A stretch of DNA of 64,000 nucleotides, from assembly GCA_030141605.1 (NCBI GenBank), contig JAQGDQ010000262.1, positions 1 through 64,000 of the forward strand. Direction: 5' to 3'. How positions within the stretch are numbered: position 1 is the stretch's first letter; each line of letters starts with the position of its first letter. The stretch comes from Tubiluchus corallicola (lineage: Eukaryota > Priapulida > Priapulimorpha > Priapulimorphida > Tubiluchidae). The position numbers and the translations under genes were made by a program. The notes below the pieces were generated by a model, which saw only the letters and a program-made list of their open reading frames with translations, ran no database searches and was not told where the DNA came from. Positions 34,301 through 46,780 of this stretch are shown piece by piece.

Positions 34301-37300
34301 AAACCCCATATATAAGCTAAAAGCGAATCTTCATTATTCTACACTGATCAGTCTCCAGAGGTAATGAAATTAATTCTGTGACACTGTGTACTAAATTACG
34401 CTCGTTCATTATACACACTAGTATTCTAACATTCCACTACATGCGTTCCAGACTACGGTTGTACTTTCCATGTCAACAAGACAGCAAAAATATACAAGTT
34501 TTGAAGAGCGATGTGAATTTACAAGTCTATATGCAAAAATACAGAAAATCGATAATGTTTTACAACATTAGTATTAAAGAATATGACCTCATTTGATTTA
34601 ACATACATTGGACAATATTAAAAATTGTTTCTTGTTTCAGCATGAAAATGCGTCTGTGCACATGTTTGACTATCTTGTTGAAGACAATGACTTGGTAAAA
34701 GAATTTGAACTTTACGGATTATACGAGCAGGATAGACTGTTCATAAAAGAGCAAATAGCAGGTCCTATGTCCAAAGACAGCCGGGCAAGTATCTGAATAC
34801 ATTGCTTATGCATTTGCTATCTGATCTTAGCGTGTGTTTTTTCTGTGTATGTTATGCTGCATTGTTTTTCAAATTTACTGCATAGTAATTTCTTCATTAG
34901 GAATTCTTTTTTTATTTTTGTGTTATGCTGCATTGTTTTTCAAATTTACTGAATGGCAATTTCTTCATTAGGTATTCTTTTTTATTTTTGTGTTATGCTG
35001 CATTGTTTTTCAAATTTACTGAATGGCAATTTCTTCATTCGAAATTCCTTTTTAATGTTTAGGGTTATAATGAATGATAATTAAATCTGCAGTTTAAATT
35101 CATTCTGCTAATATGCTATTCATTTTTTTAGGAATGGCCATACAAAGGAAGAGACAAGTCAAAGGGCTTTCTTTATGAAGTAAGAAAAATGAGATTTATT
35201 TTTACTCTGTATTGTTTCAGAGTTTTATCTGTTGGTGTCTTGATAATATGCACTTTCTCTAAACAGTGTACGCTTTTTCAGCAGTTGCTAGGTAATAGTA
35301 AAATGCAAAAACTATAATATAAATATCTTCATATCTCGGTTTACCGGACGAAAGCAGGGAGACATCGGTCGGAATTTGCCGATTGCCCGTATTTACCAAT
35401 ACTAAGCTAATACAGTAGGTGATGTGCATTGCACTTACGGTAATGTAGAATCAATCGCCTAATTGTGTCAAAAACGTCTAGTACAGGCCGCTTTCTATTT
35501 TTATATATAGAGATGTACATGTGGTTACGCTGATGTAGTAATGTAAATAAAGTGACGGTTTGCCAACTAGTGGTCAACTTTCAAAACAACAAACTGTGTC
35601 CGTAGTATGCAGGACTTTTTAATGGTCCAGACTTTGTTCGATTCTTCCAATATCTGTAAAAACAAGGTACGGTGCGAGATATGAGTGTATATAATATGTG
35701 TGCTTGCACAGCAATAACATCCGGTAGTCAGCAGTTAAGGTTTTCTAGATATTCACATACTGAATCTCTATTTTGTCAGGGACATTTTGATACCACGCTC
35801 ATCACTCTATGTTATTTCTAGCCTGACATATTCCACGTTGAAGTTGAGATGCAGGCTGCACACTGAAAAACATAATCTTGAGAAAATCGTTGTTATAGTT
35901 TTCCGTTGTTGTTTTTTTTGCGCTTCTACAAAACACTCTGCAGCCGTATGAAGGATGATTGCTATGAACTTTGCAAGAGCACATTGAAGTTACGTTTAAA
36001 TCCTGTAGATAGCTCTTCTTCCAAACAAAATCTGGGGTCAGTAAGTGCAAGCAAAATGACTGTTTCCCCTAGCTACTATTGGAATTTGAAAATATGAGTT
36101 TTGGACTTACATAATGATAATTTTTAGCCAGAGAAATGCGTAAGGTGTTATAACATTAAATTTTTGTATTTTCTAAGTAATTTCCTGGCATTTTGATGTT
36201 AGGACACAAAACCCCAATATATTTGGCATAAAAAACTTGATATTTGACCCAATGTATTCTACTTTGAAGTATTATAACACAGTTTTAGGTATGCCAACTT
36301 GTGGTTTTTGCTGTGCAAGCACACAAATGATAATCACTATTTCATTTCCTCTGGCAGTTTGGTCTTTTTTGCATTTTTTTGTAGATAGTAGCCAATAAGA
36401 GGAACGGGATTGATGTAGACAAGTGGGATTATTTTGCTCGTGACTGCCACCACCTGGGAATAAAGAACAACTTTGATCACCTGAGAGTGATGAAGTTTGT
36501 CCGAGTTGTGGAAGCTGATGGGGAGAATCAGATTTGTCTGCGTGATAAAGTAAGTTTCTCCTTTGCATTGTGTCTTTGTAATTCCGAATGCACATCTACA
36601 AAAGAGAAAACATGGTGAGAAAGTCAAAGAAAGAGAAAAGTACAGGAAAGATACATGACAGGTGAAAGATACGAAGCCGGTAAGAGTGAGAGAGAGAGAA
36701 TGAGAGAGGTGGGAGATTAACAAAGAGAGAATTGAGAGGGTGAGAGATGAAGCAAAGGAGACCAAGAGAGTGAGAATGCTTCGTGGGTTGTAAATGGTTT
36801 GTTGCTGCCAATTCGAAAATATGTGATTTATGTACTTTCCACTGTACTGCATATTATCAGAATCCACAGTGCATTAAATGAAGACTGGATGATTTTTCGT
36901 CTACTACCCAATTTTCAAATCCGATAAAAAGTATACATTTTAACACAATTAATACTGCAAAAGCGTTTCTGATGATTAAATAATAGATTAAAAACTTAAT
37001 TAACGGCAGGCCAACATCAGCTATTGATGACATCACAAACTAACATCATTTTAACAGCAAAAATATTCCACGAGCGTGCTGAACATGTTTGTGAAAGAGA
37101 AAATTGAAGTACAGTGCTACTTTAAGATATTCAGTGTGTTGAAATAAAACTAGGCAATTTTTAAGATAAAATTTCAAATTCACACATGAGCTATCGAACG
37201 TGTCTAGTTCATCACAAACTAAAACATCTGAACTGAGAGGTACAATAATTGTTTTTTGTGCAATGCATTTCCGAAATGCGGGCGCTAGTGCACGTCTAAC

Positions 37301-40300
37301 TAACAAATGGCGAAATGTATGTAACAGCAAAGAACTAGCATCGCAAATGTGAAATTGTGTTTGTGTGGTAATAATTCTTTCACGTGAGCCATTTTTGAAA
37401 ACAATGTTATGTTTCCTTTCAATACTTTAAAGAGTAGATTGTTTTGACCTACAGTTTAAGATTAGGTCTGGTTTTGCTTTAAGTTTTGGGCAGTAAAACA
37501 AAAAAACTTGTAACTTTTTATTGTACTGTAATTAAATTATGCGCATGCACAGAGATAGATTGCTAGACTCACTAAAAGAGCAAGGCGAACAATTGGTGCA
37601 CCATGTTTTAAGACAAATTCTATGGTGTGCTGTTAAGCAAATGATGGTCGCAATTGTACAGTACAAAACTGCATTCAACTGTTAGACAAAAACAGCCCAT
37701 GAGTGATGCACTTTCGAAGTATTGTTCAATATGCAGGGCAGCAATCTCTCTCCTTGCATGCACCGAGTTTAGATCTATGTGCTTTGCACATGTTATAGCT
37801 ATAACGACCAAAGAGAACTACTAAGTAGTAGCGATGTGTGGTCTGCTATGAAGTTAAGGTATTTTGAATTGTTGAAAGGCTGGTAATGCCAGGGACACTC
37901 TTTCTCTTTTAGTTTATTTCACCTGCCGTAGTTGTCTCCTTTGTTTCTTCCTTTGAGGATATATACATATCCAAATGTAGTACTGTGCCAGTGTGAGTGT
38001 CTCATCTTTTATGATTATCCTTGACAATCTAGGGTACGACATTTCCACATTCGTCAACACTGGAATGCCCCGTTTGCAGGAGGACCAGCTTATAAAATTA
38101 TATCTAAGATTACAAGGCGTTATTTTGACTGAGTACAATTTGAAAGAGGCACTAGCTACTTGACTTTGATAAAGTAATGACTTTATCAGTTTCTTATCTA
38201 GCTTTAAAATAAATATTTTCTACTGGTGTGCTTCTTTCTTTTTTGTACCTAAAGCCAGTTTTCACTTAATAAACTTGCAGCATCAGTACTAAACGCTGTA
38301 ATCAGTCATATGGATACGATAAAAAGATTGTTTCATCAGTAATGCTGATTTATCTCACTAATTCAAAGAATGTCATTGCTACAGCAGTAAGAGAAAAATC
38401 ACATAAGCAGATACCAGGGGTGTGCAAATTGCAGCCCGCGGGCCACTTGCGGCGCACCGAGAGAATTTGTGCAGCCCGCAAAGAGAGAATAGATTTGTCA
38501 ACCTAATGAAAGTGCGGCCCGGGCGATTAATTGAGTCTATCCAGCTGAAGTCCGTACCACGATCCCAAAGATAGTGCGGGTAGCTTTTTCTACTAGATCG
38601 GATGCCATTAACCCTTACAAGATGGTTGTAGCTTAATGTCACTGTACTACACAGAGTGTGTGATACACATTACTAATATGTATTGTAATGAAATTACCAC
38701 TATCTGTCCTGAAAGTAGAAATATATGGTTTGTAATATAAATTTTAATAACTTCTAAAATAGTTTCCTGAGTGTAGTAGTAATGATGTACGCAGGTCGGA
38801 TACAAAAAAATCGTTATTAGGCCTTTCTGTACTTGGCTTCTTGATCAAACTGCCTGTGGCCCACAGGAATTGCGGCAAAGTTTAATGTGGCCCGGCTAAT
38901 CCAATAATTTGCACACCCCTGGCAGATACTATTGCTAAAACTAGTGTTATTAAAAGTACTATGACATGTAAGAACATGTTAAAATTAAGGCACGTTTAGT
39001 ATTTAATTTGGTGAAGGATTTACTTTGTTTTTAAAGGAAGTTGGTAACATGTACGACATGTTTCATACGCGGAATGCCCTTCATAGAAGAGCCTATCAGC
39101 ATTCTGTCTGCCAAGCTATAGAACACATGTAAGTATTTTACTTGCTGTACGTAATGGACAGTTAATAACTTTCGGCAAGTTCTTTAGGCTATTAGTTTGT
39201 TTCTAACTTTGCTTGTATGTGAGTTAATAAGTGTTGCTAAATAACTTTTTTATGCAAAACAATGTTGGTGGCCGCTCGTGGTAAGAGTGATGGTACTAAC
39301 AGTCTTGTTGAAGCTGATGGGGTTGTAAATAACCCGAGAAACAATTTTCTGGTAAAGAATTCCATAAGCAAGAGGTCTGGGGAAAAACTGGGTTGAGAAA
39401 CTGCTCTGCATCTAAAAATATCCTGGTTAAAAGTATGAGAAGCAAAACAATGTTATTCACCGACTATGTGAAATCAAACATATTTCCCTTTTTTCTGTTA
39501 GTGAGTCCACTACATCACCTGCAAACTAACTTAGTGAGTGAAAATCAATGGTAAAATGAAATTTAACAATTAAGGCCTACAGTTCTGTCATGAGTGGTGT
39601 GCCATCCATAAATGCAAATTGTATGTTTATCTCTGGAAAACTACTAACTAGCCTTTTCTTTCAGGATAACAGATGCCCTTCTGAAAGCAAATGACCATAT
39701 CTTATTTGCCGGGAAGGACGGGTAAGCCAGTGTTGCGGGTGTGTGAAGTTTTTTAAAGCTTAGATCATTTTGTTGTGCTCCAAATTGTCCATTCTTTCAT
39801 CAGAAAGTAAACAACTAAGGATCTCCATTTCGTTATACAAAAACTCTGTTTATTCTCAGTTTATCTTAAGTTACACCGTCAGTTACATGGAAAAACTGGC
39901 AGTTATTTTAGTTAACCGTCAAAAAAATCAGTTTTAACATTTCCTAAACCAGGATTGTATGTAGCATGCAAACTCTTATGGTAGTTTTTTCTGTGTGCTA
40001 GTTCGTGTCTTTGTTAACAGATGGCAGTAGTGACATTTATCTGAACACTTTAGTGTAGATATGTTGGGATTAAAGCACTTGTACTGATTTTACAGGAAAA
40101 TGTTGAAAATGAGCGAAGCTATTGACGACATGGTCGCTTACTTAAAGATGACCGATACTGTCCTCCAACAGATTTTGTATTCGACAGAGCCGGAGTTGGA
40201 ACCGGCCAGAGAGGTTGTCATGACGATACAAAAACGCCAAATTTACAAATGCGTTGGTCAAACGAGACCATTATCCAAAACTAGGGATACAACACGACTT

Positions 40301-43300
40301 CAGGTATGACACTGTAGTTAAGGTAATCGATTTATACATGTACATTTTACTCGCCGAAAGATGTTATGTTAATTTACTTAAATTGTGTTTTCATAACAGT
40401 TCCACACAATCAGATACCAATACAGTCAAACCTCGCTATAATGGACTTTCAGGGAGTGCTCAAAAAGTCCATTATAACGAGAGTCCATTATACCGAGGGG
40501 TACCATATCTGAAGCCAGACTACCTTACAATAGATATGTGAAAGTTATTTGTGAAGTTGAAATGGAACACTTGTAGAAAACAACTAAACACTAGATTGCA
40601 TGTTTGCACAAAAACTGAAACACTTTTATTGCACTAAATACACAGTAAAATGCACAAGTAAAATGAAGATAATAAGTTGCACAGCACTGAGTGTGTGACA
40701 GAGAGACAGTGTGTCCCATGAGTTGCACGACTGCACTGCCTGAGACAGAGAGTGACTAGCAGTGAAATCTAGCCAGTTTATATAGGTAGAGACTATGCAA
40801 GAACTTGGCTTCACATATCTCATTACAGTGAAATAGGGGAGATACAGTGAGTTTGAATATTCATTGGACTGAACAATTGTGATAAGGGGTGAATTGAACT
40901 AGTAAATATTAAAGTAACTAATCAATAGATGGCAGCACCTAAAATATACAGTTACAACTTTCACAAGATACAATGGGATCATAGAAATCAACAGTAAAAT
41001 GAAATAATGTTTATAATCGAACGTCAAACGGTTTTATTCAAATGCCATATTTGATACAAGGCTGAATCTATAATTTCGTTAGATGAATTAGTCAGCTACT
41101 GTCCAAAACAATATGTGATTTTTGCCTGTTTTTTCGCGCCAGCATCACTCGCACTCTTCGTGGTAATGTTCTGTTCTAATGGTAATGTGGATCCATTATA
41201 GCGGGGGAGAAAATGCACTGGGGAGCAGGAAATAAGTCCATTATACAGAGGGGATAAAAACAAAGAAAAACGATAGCTGAAAAACGGGACCGGAGAAAAC
41301 GTCCATTATATCGAGGGGTCCATTATAGCGAGGTTTGACTGTATCATATATTTTGTAATGCAATAGTAGTTCACATGACAACTGTGCAGAGAAATTCTGC
41401 TACATTTTTGTGAGAATCTTTCGTCCTTTTTAACAAGTGCAGTGACTTTATGATAAATTTATTTTCGCCTTCTTTTCAGCGAATGAAAAATCAGGAAGTG
41501 GCAAGAGAAATCTCTTCCTCTTTAACGGAAGCGGAACTAAAAGAAGCGCTGAGGATGCGCAAAATGTCGACCGATTCCACGCTTCCGGATCCAGACAGTC
41601 TTCTTATACATGCAAGTAAAACAATACTGGTAGTATAAGTCGTTGAAGCAATACTTGCTTGAGTACTTATGTCACCTATAATGGACTGACATGTTTTGCT
41701 TCTTTTGCGCCACTGGACACATCTCTTAATGTTTAAAATTCAAATTAGATCTGGGTACTCTATGAACTGACTGAATATTACAAGACAATAATAGTTAGCT
41801 AGAGTGATGTAAAGGGAAAAAATTGCAGAAACTAAAGGTCTTCTAATCAGCCGAGTTTGTGCAGAGATTGTTTGTCTTCATATTTTTCTGCAGTAATTAG
41901 TTCTGTCACAAGTGAAACTTTTGCAACACATGACTTAAGAAAGAAGAAGCATGTCGTGAAGCTCACGATTTCTTTTATCTTATTTTTTATTAGTTCTTAA
42001 TTATGATCATTTGGCATATTATTACATTCTCTTGTTAAAACATTAAAAATCCCACACAAGAAATTTCAGCTATAAACTAAGTCTATTTCTTTATATACAG
42101 TCTAAACTTTCATCCTTGAACTAGTATGCATAACATTTACCTTCATTGAATTGCTGGCTTCCTTGCTTCATGGAAAAAACTTACCTGGTCAGTTGGCTTT
42201 CAGACATCACTGAGTAAGCATGTGACTTAAACTGAGAGAGCAATGTATAGTGTTGTTAATGATTTATATAAATAAAGCTCACCTGTATTCTACTTGAATT
42301 CTACCTGCATTCTGATGTCTTAGCCTTCAGAAGTTCTTCATAAAGCATGCGTGAAATGATTTTGCTTAAACAAGTTCCTACTAAAATCGTTTTTGAGAAC
42401 TCTTGAATTTGCCAAATTGAACATTTCCAAAAAATGAGTTTCTCATTGTTAATTCGTCCAGTGAGCAGAGGCACTATGAGTCTGCATATTGACAAAGTAA
42501 TCAATCTCATGCTAAATGTGTCTACGGATGATCGAAGAATTGTTTAAATTCACCACCCGATAAAGCTCACCTGTATTCTACTTGAATTCTACCTGCATTC
42601 TGATGTCTTAGCAATTACCTTCAGAAATTCTTCATAAAGCATGCGTGCAATGATTTTGCTTAAACAAGTTCCTACTAAAATCGTTTTTGAGAACTCTTGA
42701 ATTTGCCAAATTGAACATTTCCAAAAAATGAGTTTCTCATTGTTAATTCTACCAGTGAGCAGAAGCACTATGAATCAATCTCATGCTAAATGGGTCTACA
42801 GATGACCGAAGAATTGTTTATATTCACCACCCAATCAATTCTTTGCTACTAGATAAAAACTGGTAACTCAAAGTCAAGTAAAATCATTCAAAGGACTTCA
42901 ATCTTCCTTGCATGTGTTACTAATAGTGGAATTTTTTACCAATGCAGATGGTGGATTTAAATTATGGAATGAAGGGTGGTGGAAATCCCATAGACAACAT
43001 TCGTTTTTATTCCAAGAAGAACCCAAACGTTGCCGTTCAAGTTAGGAGAAACGAGGTGCAATAACTACCATTAAATCTGTTAGAATGTACTTGTTATGTT
43101 ACGAATGCTATGTAAAAAGTGTGGCAAATTGTACATAATGTGGCGTGATGCCTGATGTTTGTTGAATTTTTAAAAATGCTGTAGGTGTAATCTGTGATAC
43201 AGCATTTGACCGCCGATCCAGTGTTTCTGGGTTCGAATCCCACTTGTGTCCCAGTGTCTCAAGGTATTTAGCCATTGAAAACGGCAAGCCAGGGTGCCAG

Positions 43301-44671
43301 ACTAGTTACTAGGTAGTCGTGTTTCACATACACACACAGACACTGTTTCCAAAATGTACGTGTATTCAATATAATTCGTTACGCACTTTCGACCATTGTA
43401 ATTTAGAAAAACTTGTTAATAATAAAATACATTGAATTAAGTGAAAGTGAAAGAGTTTGGCGTTCTCAGTTGTTCGTGTTCAAATGACATACAGTCAACC
43501 TACGGTATAAGGTACTTGCTTATAAGGGACACTCGCTGATAAGGGAGCACCAACACCGGTCCCGATTTTTCATAACGTTTTTCCCATGTAAAAGTCTTCG
43601 TATATAAGGTACTCGGACGTAAGGGACTTTCGGTTATAAGGAATAATATGTTCAAGTCGCGCGTAATAGAAACCCAGGTAAATTGCATCGCATATAAGGG
43701 ACCCTATGATCAAAGCGAAATTGATCGATTTTTAACCTCAATTTTTCGCAAACTCGGCCTTCAAACATCTCAGTTTCTGCGGTCACATACATCTCGCATC
43801 ACTGAAGGAGCTTCCTACAAGGGACATCGGATATAAGGGATGGTTTTTTCCGGTCCGGAGGTGTCCCTTATATCCGAGGTTAACTGTAAATGAAAACTCT
43901 CTTTAAAAAGACAATTGTGCAGTGCCTCCAGAAATACCGCCATTCTTTTTGCATCCCATTTCCACTCATTTATCAGTTACAGTTGCGTAGAATGAGTTTT
44001 TAATCCTAACCTCCTACTAGCCGTTAGTTTTCAAATGAAAGTGGTTGGTGCTCGGGCACTTGTGCAATGTACACTTGAATTAAGTAGAAAAGTCGGCTTC
44101 CTTTTTGTTAGGTGTCACAAATGTTACCGGAAACTTTCGCAGAATATTGGCTGCGGGTGTACACGAAGCAGACATCACCTGATCAGCGCTTAAAAGCCGA
44201 ATTGTGCTTTGCTGCCTGGTGTAAGAAGAATGGACTAGACTACAAGGTAAGCTAAATTATAAATTGGATTTAAAAATTGAGACATACTTCTGCATCTTTA
44301 TATTTAAAAGCATCTAATTTTAATATAGCAAACAGGGCATGTTGTAGCAAATACAATTATTATTATTAATTTCTTAATTCATCAGTTTTGTTGTCTATTG
44401 AACTGAAAGTAAATGTTGCATCTGTTAACTTCCACATGATTAAACATTTCAAGACAACATTAGTAGTTGTACACAAATGTCATTTTTTCTAAATAAAAGT
44501 TTTGGCAATGCACATTTAAAAGATATTTGAAGCATTGTTGATGTTTACATCTTTTATTTGTTTACACAGGAAGGGGATCTCAGGAACTTGGAGCTGACAC
44601 CGTTCAAGAAAGAGTCTCAAGAACTGGAAGAGGATGAATTGAAGGAGTGCACTAGGAACCTGATGCAATAA
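29685..44671 (+). CDS. SAMHD1: SAMHD1, dNTP triphosphohydrolase, complete (16 exons, 639 aa)
   Basis: Hydrolyses dNTPs to deoxynucleoside plus triphosphate; in vertebrates it is a nuclear, tetrameric enzyme regulated by GTP/dNTP binding and by CDK phosphorylation. Exons: 29685-29928, 30257-30323, 31242-31311, 31896-32056, 32740-32855, 34012-34082, 34641-34784, 35132-35179, 36385-36549, 39037-39128, 39665-39721, 40096-40303, 41480-41611, 42948-43055, 44112-44246, 44570-44671. All phases join. Length is close to human SAMHD1 (626 aa). Domains: SAM (about 47-120), HD (about 128-330), C-terminal lobe, then a TPFKKE tail. Introns 7 and 13 use GC donors (GCAAGT). ATG context is taaaATGGCGG. Single-gene homology is unmistakable. 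Confidence 0.97.
31099..31127 (+). other. Degenerate hammerhead-like motif in SAMHD1 intron 2
   Basis: CTGATGA (31099-31105) is followed by a hairpin GAAATG-TTGT-CATTTC with a bulged T, then AAAAC where a ribozyme would have GAAAC. The arrangement parallels the core at 18222-18251, but the G to A change at a catalytic position should abolish activity. Confidence 0.45.
31896..36549 (+). CDS. SAMHD1: SAMHD1 exons 4-9: HD phosphohydrolase domain
   Basis: Exon 4 gives [33 protein letters not shown] and [10 protein letters not shown] (metal-binding His at residue 178). Exons 5 and 6 join as [12 protein letters not shown] (HD pair at 217-218). Exons 7 and 8 give [10 protein letters not shown] and [16 protein letters not shown]. 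Exon 9 gives [20 protein letters not shown] with the last metal ligand Asp and [10 protein letters not shown]. The four metal ligands of the HD fold are all present, so an active enzyme is expected. Confidence 0.96.
34850..35060. repeat. Tandem repeat of about 70 bp, 3 copies, in SAMHD1 intron 7
   Basis: TGTTATGCTGCATTGTTTTT and the following 50 bp start at 34850, 34921 and 34991. Copies differ by a few bases and a T-run length. Confidence 0.9.
35699..36324. mobile_element. TIR element family X, copy B
   Basis: Left end TGTGCTTGCACAGCAATAAC, right end inverted TTTTTGCTGTGCAAGCACA. The interior is related to 62531-63159 and, inverted, to 27072-27692. It lies in SAMHD1 intron 8, 60 bp upstream of exon 9, so its right end sits close to the acceptor tract. 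Confidence 0.65.
36597..36775. repeat. Purine-rich low-complexity tract
   Basis: GA-rich stretch (AGAGAGAGAATGAGAGAGG and similar), just downstream of the donor of SAMHD1 exon 9. On the minus strand it reads as pyrimidine-rich, which explains a spurious Ser/Leu-rich frame there. Confidence 0.8.
38415..38921. mobile_element. hAT-type MITE copy 1, perfect 8-bp target duplication
   Basis: Starts CAGGGGTGTGCAAATT and ends AATTTGCACACCCCTG. Flanked by the exact 8-bp duplication GCAGATAC (38407-38414 and 38922-38929), diagnostic of hAT insertion. Matches 63466-63963 in reverse complement. Both copies preserve a minus/plus open frame around NGIRSSRK and WDRGTDFSW, but no transposase motifs are seen. 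It lies in SAMHD1 intron 9. Confidence 0.9.
39037..44671 (+). CDS. SAMHD1: SAMHD1 exons 10-16: C-terminal lobe and regulatory tail
   Basis: Exon 10 gives [20 protein letters not shown]. Exons 11 and 12 give the [11 protein letters not shown] and [20 protein letters not shown] blocks. Exon 13 ends DSLLIH at a GC donor. Exon 14 starts MVDLNYGM and contains [14 protein letters not shown]. Exon 15 gives [17 protein letters not shown]. Exon 16 ends with [18 protein letters not shown], placing a Thr-Pro-x-Lys site where the human protein has the CDK-phosphorylated Thr592. Confidence 0.94.
40423..41341. mobile_element. pogo/Tigger-like non-autonomous element, TA target site
   Basis: Starts CAGTCAAACCTCGCTATAAT and ends ATTATAGCGAGGTTTGACTG, nearly perfect inverted repeats, flanked by TA on both sides. 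The terminal CAGTCAAACCTC is typical of pogo/Tigger elements. TCCATTATA motifs repeat inside both ends. It is 919 bp long without a transposase and lies in SAMHD1 intron 12. Confidence 0.85.
42273..42850. repeat. 288-bp tandem duplication in SAMHD1 intron 13
   Basis: TAAAGCTCACCTGTATTCTA begins copies at 42273 and 42561. The copies agree over most of their length, including AACAAGTTCCTACTAAAATC, with small indels. This looks like a recent local duplication. Confidence 0.9.
43176..43330 (+). repeat. Probable tRNA-derived SINE
   Basis: GGGTTCGAATCCC (43229-43241) is an exact RNA polymerase III B-box. About 45 bp upstream, TAGGTGTAATCTG fits a loose A-box. The intervening sequence does not fold as a clear tRNA, so a SINE head is preferred over a real tRNA gene. 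It lies in SAMHD1 intron 14. Confidence 0.45.
43492..43886. mobile_element. pogo/Tigger-like MITE, TA target site
   Basis: Starts CAGTCAACCTACGGTATAAG and ends CTTATATCCGAGGTTAACTG, flanked by TA. Inside, TATAAGGGAC-type motifs recur at both ends. It is 395 bp long, and its short frame at 43648-43836 has no known domain. Confidence 0.85.
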
Positions 44672-46780
44672 TTACACAAAATTAGCTATTTGTGGTGCTA
44701 ATTTTTGCCGCTGAATATTTATTCAATCCTTAATTGTGCTTTGGAGGATTGACTTATTAAATCAAAATTTTTTTGTGCTTTTGAATGTTTTACAAATACT
44801 CGTTCATTTAATATTTAAGTGAATATTTAACGAGTATATGTTGTTGTTTCATCTTTATGCGGGTCTCGGTATTGTTACCAATGGTACGTACCACAACTTA
44901 GTAATTTATACATGTACAGTAATTCATTGTTGGTAGATGGTAGATCAAATTAGATAGGTGAAAGTTGTACATATTTGAAGATTTTAACTATGATATATTT
45001 TTGAGTATTACTTTTATGTGGCATCATAAAGTAATAGTGATATTATCATCCTGCTCAATTTTATAACTACTATTCTTTTAACAAGTATTTGTACCACTAA
45101 GCCTGCTAACTGTCATACCACCACGTCGAGTATAATTAACGGAATATACATGTTCACATTAGGTTGATTAAGAACTTGTTAGGCAACAAAATTTAATTGC
45201 TTTACATGTATAAGCTATTTCTTATTTCTATATGCTTATTTGTTTAATATTCGGATTAAACAACTGGAAAGTGTGTGTGCTCCAGTTAGGGGTTTGTACG
45301 TCCGAATTCTTCATGTGAGTTATGCATATTTTAAATCTTGTTATCTATTATAAAGTATTTTATTCTGTAAGCACGAGAAATGGTAATCTGCAGTTTTATT
45401 TTGCCGATTATCTTTAGAAGATAATTTTACTACAAAATAAAGTTCGAGTCAATTGATGTGGCAGTATTCAGATTTTTCTTACCCAAAGTTGTTGATTTGT
45501 GTAGTTACATTAATCATTATAAAATTCTAAATATTTTCAATAAAAAATAATTTCTTTATTACACGCTGAAGTGTATTTTTAATTATGCTGCCATGACTTG
45601 TATTTAATATATTTGTATTTTTTTACTGATGATCTGCGTCAATAATTCACTCATTTTACAAGCTGTTATAAATTTGGTATTCAAATCATTCTGATTATCC
45701 AGCTAAAAAACCTTCAGCCTATCACAATACCTATGCTGGTGAACCAATGTGGTGGTTTATGTAGTAGCAACTTAGTAAAAAAGTACTTTTTAAAGCAAAC
45801 TGATGTACTGGGCCACCTTTCATATAGTAACTGAAGTACTCTACAAGAGACTGGACAACAAGCTGTGCCTGCGTCTATGTTAATTACGGAAATCTGTCAC
45901 TACTAAATAAGCTGGTCAATGATGCACTGGATGTGGACTGAACAGGAATTATAGCTGCAATTTTATATCCAGTTTTTTGCCTTTAATATTTTTTGAAGTG
46001 GTAAAATCACAACTTTATATGTTACTTATCTTACTTCATCAAGTGAGCAAATGCATTTTGAGACATTGAGACAGCTTTGTGTGTTGGTACATAAAGAAAC
46101 ACACAGCAACCCGTTGAAATGGCATTTTTCTTTACGCCATATCTGCGTAATATTACACAAGTACCAAAAAATTGAAAAATAGCTGCATAGTAATCATTTA
46201 TTTGAAGTTTCAAAATTAAGCCTAATGTGCCTTATATACTTTAAAAAACTGAGCGCTAATTCAAGCTGAACCTGAAAATATAACACTACTTTAGCAAAAA
46301 GACATTCTACACCTATAGCAGCAGTTTCTTAATTTTACAGAAAAAAATGAAGCTATAATTACAATCAAGTCCGTGTCTAATCAATTTTAACCTTTAGCTC
46401 TGCTTTACCAACACATGTACAAATGGTTAGTTTGGTGGCACTGACCAGCCGACTAAGTACCTGCCTCATGGAAAATCCACTGTAAGCAATGTGTTTCATG
46501 TGCCTGGATCTACACAGAATGCCAGACTTGAGGGTGTTTTCTGAAAATCAGAGTTCATAACTTGCACTATAAATTCCACTGTTTTTCTTAGTGTGATGTC
46601 TTGTTGAATTTTGCAACCACTTCACTGGCACAATGCAAAGCTTAACTTTAAATGAAGTGTAAAAGCAGATGAATCAATGGATTGCACTTCATACCCCAGG
46701 AGTCATTATAACCGTATGCTTATAAATGCAAAGAGTTTTAATTTTCATTATTTAGAAAGCCATATCTTAGTCACTTTTCA
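44672..46780. other. Convergent 3' region of SAMHD1 and PDF
   Basis: No further gene is seen. Candidate SAMHD1 poly(A) signals are ATTAAA at 44756-44761 and AATAAA at 45436-45441. On the minus strand, ATTAAA at 46742-46737, about 39 bp after the PDF stop, is a candidate signal for PDF. Which are used cannot be told from sequence. Confidence 0.5.

Noticed and set aside
36337-36867. 176-codon minus-strand frame antisense to SAMHD1 exon 9
   Set aside because: The Ser/Leu richness comes from the GA-rich tract, and the rest is the antisense of a confirmed exon.
43200-43260. tRNA gene at the perfect B-box
   Set aside because: No cloverleaf can be drawn around it; a SINE relic fits better.
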